This document shows, piece by piece, positions 1 to 6,068 of a DNA stretch of 7,958 nucleotides. This DNA is from an uncultured Gammaproteobacteria bacterium (lineage in GTDB: Bacteria; Pseudomonadota; Gammaproteobacteria; SZUA-140): NCBI GenBank assembly GCA_945788675.1, contig CALZMY010000272.1, positions 1 to 7,958 of the forward strand. The letters run 5' to 3'. The first letter of the stretch is position 1; each line of letters begins with the position of its first letter. The translations under genes were made by a program, and so were the position numbers. Under the pieces are notes generated by a model. It did no database searches. It was not told the origin of the DNA and saw nothing but the letters and a program-made list of their open reading frames with translations.

Positions 1-467
1 AGGGATTTAAGGTCTCGTTTGTGATCGATTTTCAGCACCCTGCATTCGATGGTAAGGCGCGTGAGGCGACAGTGGACTTTTCCACCACCTCGTTTGTGAA
101 AGAGGTGAGTCGTGCCCGCACCTTCGGTTTTATGCGTGATATTGAGTGGTTGAGGGAGAAGAATCTGGCCCTGGGTGGCAGTATGAGCAATGCAATCGTG
201 GTTGATGAAGAGCGTATTTTGAATGAAGATGGTCTGCGTTACGACGATGAATTTGTCAAGCACAAGGTGCTGGATGCGATTGGTGATCTGTATCTATTGG
301 GTCATAGCCTGATCGGCGCCTTCAGTGGCCATAAGTCGGGGCATGATCTCAATAATCACCTGCTGCGTACATTAATGGCAGATAAGGATGCGTGGGAGTT
401 GGTAACCTTCGAACAGGAAGACGAACCTGCTCCAATCTCATTTGCGGAACCGCTTCCAGCGAGCTGA
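1..467 (+). CDS. lpxC: LpxC, UDP-3-O-acyl-N-acetylglucosamine deacetylase (C-terminal half, 5' end outside window)
   Basis: Zinc-dependent cytoplasmic deacetylase that carries out the committed step of lipid A synthesis. The frame is open from the left edge (first whole codon at 3), and about 154 codons are present of the roughly 305 usual for the family. The conserved HKxLDxxGD segment is encoded at 261-287. By alignment with E. coli LpxC from memory, its His (261-263) and Asp (273-275) are two of the three zinc ligands, and the His of SGHDLNN (342-344) is the catalytic base. The third zinc ligand lies in the missing N-terminal half. The block SRARTFGF and the tail DAWELVTFE are also typical. 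The GTG at 21 is internal, because the reading upstream (GFKVSF) continues the family sequence. The gene ends 11 bp before the convergent dciA. Identification is secure. Confidence 0.97.
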   Translation, partial: GFKVSFVIDFQHPAFDGKAREATVDFSTTSFVKEVSRARTFGFMRDIEWLREKNLALGGSMSNAIVVDEERILNEDGLRYDDEFVKHKVLDAIGDLYLLGHSLIGAFSGHKSGHDLNNHLLRTLMADKDAWELVTFEQEDEPAPISFAEPLPAS

Positions 468-469
468 TT

Positions 470-488
470 TCGGGTAATTTATTCCCGA
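470..488. terminator. Weak hairpin between convergent lpxC and dciA
   Basis: TCGGG (470-474) can pair with CCCGA (484-488). Two further A-T pairs form inside after a one-base bulge, leaving a TTTA loop. The hairpin spans the end of both genes and includes the dciA stop codon. Neither strand has a convincing T-tract after it, so any bidirectional terminator role is an inference from position. Confidence 0.3.
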
Positions 489-931
489 TTGACTGGTTTG
501 CGCCTGACCAGTTGTTGTAGAGCGTGCTTCAGTCGCGGGTTGACGGTTGAATCGGCCAAAGTGGTGATCAAGGTCGCAGATCTGGAAGAAATTTCAAATT
601 TTCGCCTTGTGTCAGAGGGTTGAGGAGCCGATACAGGTTTTATCCGGATATGAATCTCTTTTATATAGTTGCAGCGGTGGTGTGTCAGCGTGGATAGCAT
701 TGCCGGCACGTAAAAACGGAGTTGTGATGCCCATGCAGCGCTGTCCGTTTGCAACACAAGCGATTTCCCCCGGATATTGATTGCCTGGCAGTGTCCTTGT
801 AAAGGTGTTGGCAGGCAGCTTTGAACGAGTGCTGTCAGCTCTGTGAGTTGGGTTGAAAACTGTGCAAGGCGCTGTAATTGTTTAGAATTGCCGCCGCTCA
901 GCAGTTTTTTAACAGGATTAGGATGGCGCAT
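479..931 (-). CDS. dciA: DciA-like DUF721 protein, putative replicative helicase loader
   Basis: A 150-residue protein of the DUF721 family. DciA members are known to interact with the replicative helicase DnaB and help load it in bacteria that lack DnaC. Visible support: a basic N-terminus (MRHPNPVKKLL), a conserved core at residues about 56-82 (KSLVLQTDSAAWASQLRF) with the family Trp (W67) and QLR (70-72), and a C-terminal helix-rich segment (about 116-144) ending in a basic LVRRK. The core reads as a KH-like fold in known members. The ATG at 929-931 is the only reasonable start, since the upstream in-frame codons contain no ATG, GTG or TTG near it, but no Shine-Dalgarno sequence is visible before it. 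It is convergent with lpxC and divergent from the M23 gene. The family call is firm; the loader function is inferred from the family. Confidence 0.85.
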   Translation of the reverse strand: MRHPNPVKKLLSGGNSKQLQRLAQFSTQLTELTALVQSCLPTPLQGHCQAINIRGKSLVLQTDSAAWASQLRFYVPAMLSTLTHHRCNYIKEIHIRIKPVSAPQPSDTRRKFEISSRSATLITTLADSTVNPRLKHALQQLVRRKPVNRE

Positions 932-979
932 ATTTGTGATTTCAGCGGTTTGAAAAGATTTGAGGTTGAATAAGGATAG
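932..979. promoter_or_regulatory. Divergent 48-bp intergenic region between dciA and the M23 peptidase gene
   Basis: Both start codons face outward from this short AT-rich gap, so the promoters must overlap each other or lie inside the opposite gene. A TTAACA at 909-914 (inside dciA, 5/6 to a -35 box) could serve the M23 gene, but the hexamer at proper spacing (TATTTG, 931-936) is poor. I cannot name a definite promoter for either gene. Confidence 0.3.
972..976 (+). promoter_or_regulatory. Ribosome binding site of the M23 peptidase gene
   Basis: AAGGA lies only 3 nt before the ATG at 980, closer than the usual 5-9 nt. It is the only purine-rich core near this start. No better start codon with a better-spaced site exists before the membrane segment, so the ATG at 980 is kept. 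Confidence 0.5.
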
Positions 980-1903
980 ATGAACATCATTCTGTTTTCA
1001 AAGAAAGCTAAAAAGTCTTCCTGTATAAATGTGGGGAAAGACAAACTATTACTCATTTTTGCCTTTTTTATGGTTATTTTGCCGGGAAGCATTATGTACG
1101 CAGGCTATGAAATGGGGAAATCTTATACCAGTAATCAGGTGTTGCCTGATAACTGGGAGGCTGAGATGCTACGTCATCGCGATGAGTTGGCCGAGACCAC
1201 GCGCACAGCACGTGAAAATATGAATGCACTGGCCGTTCGACTGGGTGATTTGCAGGCACATACCGTCAGACTTAATGCGCTCGGACGACGTCTGACAGAA
1301 AAAGCCAGTCTTGAGAAAGGCGAATTCAATTTTACCAAGCCACCTGCACAGGGTGGTCCTGAGAGTGAATCGCAGGCGTTGTCCGCAATGGAAGTCCCTG
1401 ACTTTTTGACCTCTCTGGACGAGCTAGCGGCGCAACTGGACGACCGCGAGCAACAGTTGCGCGTGATGGAGGCTTTTTTTATGGGACGTGAGCTTGAAGG
1501 CGAAGTCTTTCCTGCAGGGCGTCCGATTACAAAAGGCTGGATTTCATCTTATTACGGTATGCGAGTCGATCCTTTTACTGGCCTGCAAGCGATGCATAAT
1601 GGTGTTGATTTAGCAGGAAAAAGTGGTTCTGATGTGATTGCTTCAGCGGCTGGTGTTATCACTTGGGCTGGCTCGCGTTATGGCTATGGCCAGTTAGTTG
1701 AGATTAACCATGGAAATGGTTATGTGACACGCTATGGCCATAATAGTAAGATTCTGGTGCAGACGGGGGATGAGGTTGAGAAAGGGCAGCCGATTGCGCA
1801 GATGGGTTCCAGTGGACGCTCAACCGGACCACACGTACACTATGAAGTACTAAAAAACGGACGTGTAGTCGATCCGATTAAATATATAAATGCTGCGCGC
1901 TAG
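980..1903 (+). CDS. Membrane-anchored M23 family peptidoglycan endopeptidase
   Basis: A 307-residue LytM/M23 zinc metallopeptidase expected to act on peptidoglycan in the periplasm. Layout: a basic cytoplasmic start (residues 1-21), one hydrophobic segment (about 22-43) that is likely an uncleaved anchor, a helical, probably coiled-coil stretch (about 57-112), a second helical stretch (about 141-170), and the M23 domain (about 185-305). The catalytic set is complete: H206 and D210 of HNGVD, H254 of RYGHNS, and H285/H287 of the HVH motif. It is therefore predicted to be an active enzyme, not a degenerate EnvC/NlpD-type activator. The overall plan (anchor, coiled coil, M23) resembles the PA4404-type protein beside secA in Pseudomonas (from memory). 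It is followed by secA after 85 bp, and co-transcription is possible because no terminator is seen between them. Substrate bond and gene name are not known from sequence. Confidence 0.92.
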   Translation: MNIILFSKKAKKSSCINVGKDKLLLIFAFFMVILPGSIMYAGYEMGKSYTSNQVLPDNWEAEMLRHRDELAETTRTARENMNALAVRLGDLQAHTVRLNALGRRLTEKASLEKGEFNFTKPPAQGGPESESQALSAMEVPDFLTSLDELAAQLDDREQQLRVMEAFFMGRELEGEVFPAGRPITKGWISSYYGMRVDPFTGLQAMHNGVDLAGKSGSDVIASAAGVITWAGSRYGYGQLVEINHGNGYVTRYGHNSKILVQTGDEVEKGQPIAQMGSSGRSTGPHVHYEVLKNGRVVDPIKYINAAR

Positions 1904-1988
1904 ATTCGATACTGGCTTCTGGCCGCAGTGATAATTACATTATAAAAACTAGTCGACGCGACATATTTCAAGTCGCCCTTGGGTATTC
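1904..1988 (+). promoter_or_regulatory. secA leader with overlapping small inverted repeats
   Basis: The 85-bp gap holds no ORF and no secM-like arrest peptide. GCGAC (1958-1962) can pair with GTCGC (1972-1976) across a 9-nt loop. The same CGAC (1959-1962) can instead pair with GTCG (1952-1955). The two hairpins exclude each other. The 5-bp hairpin ends 12 nt before the secA ATG, and no clear Shine-Dalgarno is present (only a GGG at 1981-1983). A TATAAA at 1941-1946 could be a -10 box, but the hexamer at the right distance upstream (TTCTGG, 1917-1922) is a poor -35. Any regulatory role is inference. Confidence 0.35.
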
Positions 1989-4730
1989 ATGCTTAATAAG
2001 GTTTTCAGTAAGGTATTTGGAAGCCGCAATGATCGTCAGCTGAAGAAGCTGAATGTGATTGTGGATAAGATAAATGGATTTGAAGCGTCTTTTGAGGCGC
2101 TGTCGGATGATGAACTGCGTCTGAAAACAGACGAGTTTCGCGAGCGCTTTACCGCAGGCGAGACGCTCGACGATCTTTTGCCTGAGGCCTTTGCCGTCGT
2201 AAGAGAGGGTGGCAAGCGTGCACTCGGGATGCGCCACTTCGATGTTCAGTTGATCGGTGGAATGGTGTTGCATCAAGGCAAAATTGCAGAGATGCGCACG
2301 GGTGAAGGTAAAACGCTGGTGGCAACCTTGCCCGCCTATCTCAACGCCCTCAGTGGTAAGGGTGTTCATGTTATTACCGTTAATGACTATTTAGCCAAAC
2401 GTGATGCAGAGTGGATGGGCAAACTTTATGCCTTTCTTGGTATGACGACGGGTGTGACCGTTTCAGGCCAGGACCATGCAGAGAAACAGGCCGCTTACAG
2501 CGCCGATATCACCTACGGTACCAATAATGAATATGGCTTCGATTATCTGCGCGATAATATGGCCTTTAGCGCCGCCGACAAGGTTCAGCGTGGCTTGAAT
2601 TATGCCGTTGTCGATGAGGTGGATTCGATTCTGATCGATGAGGCGCGCACGCCGTTGATCATCTCTGGTCCAGCAGAAGACAGTTCTGATCGTTACAAAC
2701 AGATCAACAAGTTGATCCCCCAGTTACAGCGACAGGAAACGGAGGGCGAGATCGAGGGCGAAGAGGGGCCGGGTGATTACTCGGTGGATGAAAAGGCGAA
2801 GCAGGTCTTTTTCACTGAAGCAGGCCATCAAAAAATTGAAGAGATGCTCGAATCAGCAGGCCTGCTACAGCAAGGCGAAAGCCTTTATGATGCGGCCAAT
2901 ATTGGTCTGATGCATCATCTCAACGCGGCGCTTAAGGCGCATGCGCTGTTTCAGAAAGATGTTGATTATATCGTACAGAACAATGAAGTCGTCATTGTTG
3001 ATGAGTTTACCGGTCGTACCATGCCAGGGCGTCGCTGGTCGGAAGGCCTGCACCAGGCGGTTGAAGCCAAAGAAGGCGTGAAGATTCAGTTGGAGAGCCA
3101 GACGCTGGCGTCGATTACCTTTCAGAATTATTTCCGACTCTATGAAAAGCTCTCCGGTATGACGGGTACCGCCGATACCGAGGCGTTTGAATTTCAGCAG
3201 ATCTACAGCCTTGAGGTGTTGGTGATTCCAACCCACCGTCCGATGCAGCGAGTGGATCATGGCGACCTGGTCTACTTGACGATTAATGAGAAATATAATG
3301 CGATCATTGAAGATCTCAAAGATTGTCACTCGCGTGGCCAGCCGGTATTGGTGGGAACGGCTTCGATTGAGTCATCTGAGTTGCTATCTCAGGCGCTCAC
3401 CAAGGCGAATATTAAACACGAAGTACTGAATGCCAAGCAGCATGAGCGTGAGGCGGAGATTGTTGCCCAGGCGGGTCGTCCCGGTGCGTTGACCATTGCG
3501 ACTAATATGGCGGGTCGTGGTACTGATATCGTGCTTGGCGGTAGCCTTGAGGCTGAGCTTGCCGCGCTGGATGCCAGTGACGAAGTGGCGATCAATCGTG
3601 CTAAAAGCGAATGGCAAAAACGTCACGATCAGGTACTGGAGAGTGGTGGTCTATATATCATCAGTGCTGAACGTCATGAGTCGCGGCGTATTGATAATCA
3701 GCTGCGTGGACGCTCAGGGCGTCAGGGTGATGCAGGTTCAAGTCGTTTTTATCTTTCACTGGAAGATAGTTTAATGCGGATCTTCGCCTCGGAACGTGTC
3801 TCCAGCATGATGCAGAAGCTGGGCATGGAAGATGGCGAAGCCATTGAGCACCCATGGGTCAGCAAGGCGATCGAAAATGCGCAGCGTAAGGTCGAGGGGC
3901 ATAACTTCGATATCCGTAAACAGCTGCTCGAGTTCGATGATGTTGCCAATGACCAGCGTAAGGTGATTTATGATCAGCGTAATGAGTTGATGGAGGCGGA
4001 TGATATTTCCGACACTATCAATGAGATCAGAAATGATGTCGTTAATGAGGTGATCGATACCTATATTCCGCCACAGAGTCTAGAAGAACAGTGGGATGTC
4101 CCAGGGCTTGAAGAGGCGCTGGAAAATGAATTTGCGATGCGCATGCCGCTCGCTGAATGGCTGGAGCAGGATGAGGGGCTGCATGAAGAGACGTTGCGTC
4201 AACGAATTCTTGATGAGATTGAGCAGGCCTATGCCGAGAAAGAGGCTCAGGTTGGCGCAGAAGTGATCCGTCATTTTGAAAAGGCGGCAATGTTACAGGT
4301 ACTGGACGGTTTCTGGAAAGAGCATCTGGCAGCGATGGATTATCTGCGTCAGAGCATCGGACTGCGAGGTTATGCGCAGAAGAACCCGAAGCAGGAGTAC
4401 AAGCGTGAATCGTTTGAGATGTTCACCCAGTTGCTGGATCGTATTAAGCACGAGGTGATCAAGATTCTGTCACGTGTACAGATACGTGCAGAAGAAGATG
4501 TCGAAGCAATTGAGGCGCAACGTCGTAATCAGATGCCTCCGATGCAGTTCCAGCATGCCGAGGCGGCTGCCGCAATGGCAGCGGGTGCGGATGATCGAGA
4601 TCTGGCGCAGGCAGAAAGCGATGAAGCTGCTGAGCCGTTTGTACGTGAAGGACGCAAGGTGGGGCGCAATGAGCCTTGTCCGTGCGGCTCCGGCAAGAAA
4701 TACAAACAGTGTCACGGTCAGGTCAATTGA
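1989..4730 (+). CDS. secA: SecA, preprotein translocase ATPase subunit
   Basis: The motor ATPase that drives unfolded preproteins through SecYEG. At 913 residues it is full length (E. coli 901). Motifs in order: Walker A GEGKT (105-109, K108), TNNEYGFDYLRDN (178-190), the Walker B/DEAD-like VVDEVD (207-212, D209/E210), SGMTGTA of the preprotein cross-linking/NBD2 boundary region (389-395), TNMAGRGTDI of NBD2 with arginine finger R510 (505-514), RGRSGRQGD (573-581), and the helical scaffold and wing region beyond about 620. An acidic Ala-rich linker (about 831-888) leads to the C-terminal zinc site with C897, C899, C908 and H909, which binds SecB and phospholipid in known SecAs. A Glu/Gly-rich loop at 249-263 is slightly longer than in E. 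coli. The ATG at 1989 matches the usual N-terminus. No frameshift or missing motif is seen. Confidence 0.99.
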   Translation: MLNKVFSKVFGSRNDRQLKKLNVIVDKINGFEASFEALSDDELRLKTDEFRERFTAGETLDDLLPEAFAVVREGGKRALGMRHFDVQLIGGMVLHQGKIAEMRTGEGKTLVATLPAYLNALSGKGVHVITVNDYLAKRDAEWMGKLYAFLGMTTGVTVSGQDHAEKQAAYSADITYGTNNEYGFDYLRDNMAFSAADKVQRGLNYAVVDEVDSILIDEARTPLIISGPAEDSSDRYKQINKLIPQLQRQETEGEIEGEEGPGDYSVDEKAKQVFFTEAGHQKIEEMLESAGLLQQGESLYDAANIGLMHHLNAALKAHALFQKDVDYIVQNNEVVIVDEFTGRTMPGRRWSEGLHQAVEAKEGVKIQLESQTLASITFQNYFRLYEKLSGMTGTADTEAFEFQQIYSLEVLVIPTHRPMQRVDHGDLVYLTINEKYNAIIEDLKDCHSRGQPVLVGTASIESSELLSQALTKANIKHEVLNAKQHEREAEIVAQAGRPGALTIATNMAGRGTDIVLGGSLEAELAALDASDEVAINRAKSEWQKRHDQVLESGGLYIISAERHESRRIDNQLRGRSGRQGDAGSSRFYLSLEDSLMRIFASERVSSMMQKLGMEDGEAIEHPWVSKAIENAQRKVEGHNFDIRKQLLEFDDVANDQRKVIYDQRNELMEADDISDTINEIRNDVVNEVIDTYIPPQSLEEQWDVPGLEEALENEFAMRMPLAEWLEQDEGLHEETLRQRILDEIEQAYAEKEAQVGAEVIRHFEKAAMLQVLDGFWKEHLAAMDYLRQSIGLRGYAQKNPKQEYKRESFEMFTQLLDRIKHEVIKILSRVQIRAEEDVEAIEAQRRNQMPPMQFQHAEAAAAMAAGADDRDLAQAESDEAAEPFVREGRKVGRNEPCPCGSGKKYKQCHGQVN

Positions 4731-4759
4731 TCGTCTAATATCTGCTGCTTCAAATTGAT

Positions 4760-4791
4760 AGAGCCCTTCACTGGATAACGTGAGGGGCTCT
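4760..4791 (+). terminator. Rho-independent-type hairpin after secA
   Basis: A 12-bp stem (4760-4771 with 4780-4791, one G·T pair, rich in GC) closes an 8-nt loop (TGGATAAC). It lies 29 bp past the secA stop. The run after it is TCGTCT, not a T-tract, so termination may be partial. It ends 16 nt before the argJ ATG, and its loop overlaps the proposed argJ -35 box. Confidence 0.65.
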
Positions 4792-4801
4792 CGTCTATAC
4801 T
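4772..4801 (+). promoter_or_regulatory. Putative argJ promoter giving a leaderless transcript
   Basis: TGGATA (4772-4777, 4/6 to the -35 consensus) and TATACT (4796-4801, 5/6 to the -10 consensus) are 18 nt apart. The six bases after the -10 box (4802-4807) put the expected transcription start on the A of the argJ ATG (4808). This agrees with the absence of a Shine-Dalgarno sequence. The -35 lies in the loop of the secA terminator hairpin. Support is from sequence only. Confidence 0.45.
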
Positions 4802-4807
4802 GCCGCG

Positions 4808-6031
4808 ATGGCCGTCAACCTTCCCTTAGAATTACCCGTCATGCTTCCCGTGCCAGGGGTGCGTATTGCGACTGCTGCTGCCGGGATTAAATATCCTGGG
4901 CGGACAGATCTTGTCGCCTTTGAGTTGGCAGCGGGATCGCAGTGTGCCGCGGTTTTTACCCGCAACGCCTTTTGCGCCGCTCCGGTAGTGGTGGCGCGCG
5001 ATCATCTGAGCGCCGCCGCGCCACGTATGCTGTTGATTAACTCGGGTAATGCCAATGCGGGTACCGGTGAGCAGGGTTATCAGGATGCGTTGAAGAGCTG
5101 TGCGCTGCTGGCGGACGCTGTCGGTTGCAGTGTAAATGAGGTGTTGCCATTTTCAACCGGGGTGATTGGCGAGTCGTTGCCGATGGAGAAGTTCGAGACA
5201 TCGATGGCGTTGCTGTCAGCAGATTTTGATGCTGACCACTGGCGTGATGCAGCTCACGGCATCATGACGACAGACACCCTTCCCAAGGGGCTGTCACGTC
5301 AGGTGATGATCGCTGATGAGTGCGTCACGATTACGGGCATTGCGAAGGGCTCTGGGATGATTTGCCCCAACATGGCGACGATGCTGGCCTATGTCGCAAC
5401 CGATGCCAATATCGCGCCTGAACTGTTACAGCAATGTTTGCAACATGCTGCGGAGCGGTCATTTAACTGTATTTCGGTCGATGGCGATACTTCGACCAAT
5501 GATGCCTGTGTATTGATGGCGACCGGTAAGGGGATGCGGGCGATTATCGATGATGATAAGAGTGATGGCTATGCGCAGCTTTGTCAGGCGATCACTGATG
5601 TCTGTGTGGTGCTGGCCCAGGCGATTGTGCGAGATGGTGAAGGTGCGACCAAATTTATTACCATCGATGTTGAAGGGGGTGAGAGTGAGGAGGATTGCCG
5701 ACAGGTGGCCGATACCGTGGCACATTCACCGTTGGTAAAGACCGCCTTTTTTGCCAGCGATCCCAACTGGGGGCGTATCCTTGCCGCGGTGGGTCGAGCC
5801 GGCATTGAAACGCTGGATGTTGCACGGGTGGCGATCTATCTGAATGATCTCTGTATCGTGCACGCGGGTGGACGTGCGCCCGCGTACACAGAGGCGGCAG
5901 GTAACGCGGCGATGCAGCAGAAGGAGATTACGGTGCGCATTGTGCTGGGCACTGCGCCACATCGGGCGCAGCTCTGGACCTGTGATTTTTCATACGACTA
6001 TGTGCGCATCAATGCGGAGTATCGTAGCTGA
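4808..6031 (+). CDS. argJ: ArgJ, glutamate N-acetyltransferase / amino-acid acetyltransferase
   Basis: Ornithine acetyltransferase of the cyclic arginine pathway. It moves the acetyl group from N-acetylornithine to glutamate, and many members also make N-acetylglutamate from acetyl-CoA. The precursor of 407 residues is normal for the family and cleaves itself between A190 and T191 within KGSGMICPNMATML, giving alpha (1-190) and beta (191-407) chains with T191 as the N-terminal nucleophile. The STGVIGE motif (116-122) carries T117 and G118 of the oxyanion hole. DGEGATKF (276-283) and ASDPNWGRI (316-324) are further family blocks. The N-terminus (LPVPGVRI..AGIKYPGR) matches ArgJ proteins, and no earlier in-frame start fits, so the ATG at 4808 is favoured despite the missing ribosome binding site. 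Whether it is mono- or bifunctional cannot be read from the sequence. It follows secA, as in Pseudomonas. Confidence 0.98.
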   Translation: MAVNLPLELPVMLPVPGVRIATAAAGIKYPGRTDLVAFELAAGSQCAAVFTRNAFCAAPVVVARDHLSAAAPRMLLINSGNANAGTGEQGYQDALKSCALLADAVGCSVNEVLPFSTGVIGESLPMEKFETSMALLSADFDADHWRDAAHGIMTTDTLPKGLSRQVMIADECVTITGIAKGSGMICPNMATMLAYVATDANIAPELLQQCLQHAAERSFNCISVDGDTSTNDACVLMATGKGMRAIIDDDKSDGYAQLCQAITDVCVVLAQAIVRDGEGATKFITIDVEGGESEEDCRQVADTVAHSPLVKTAFFASDPNWGRILAAVGRAGIETLDVARVAIYLNDLCIVHAGGRAPAYTEAAGNAAMQQKEITVRIVLGTAPHRAQLWTCDFSYDYVRINAEYRS

Positions 6032-6068
6032 TCCAGGCGGAATTATCGGAGTCGCTACGCGGCCATTG

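Noticed and set aside
1904..1988. Possible secM-like arrest peptide before secA
   Set aside because: The 85-bp gap holds no credible ORF and no FxxxxWIxxxxGIRAGP-type motif. The end of the upstream M23 protein also lacks one.
2865..3329. Open minus-strand frame of 154 codons inside secA
   Set aside because: It is fully covered by the conserved SecA coding sequence. The translation has no family resemblance and looks like a codon-bias shadow.
6032..6068. Terminator between convergent argJ and the chemoreceptor gene
   Set aside because: Only a 5-bp stem with a G·T pair around a 3-nt loop (GTCGC-TAC-GCGGC) is present and there is no T-tract. This is not enough to call.
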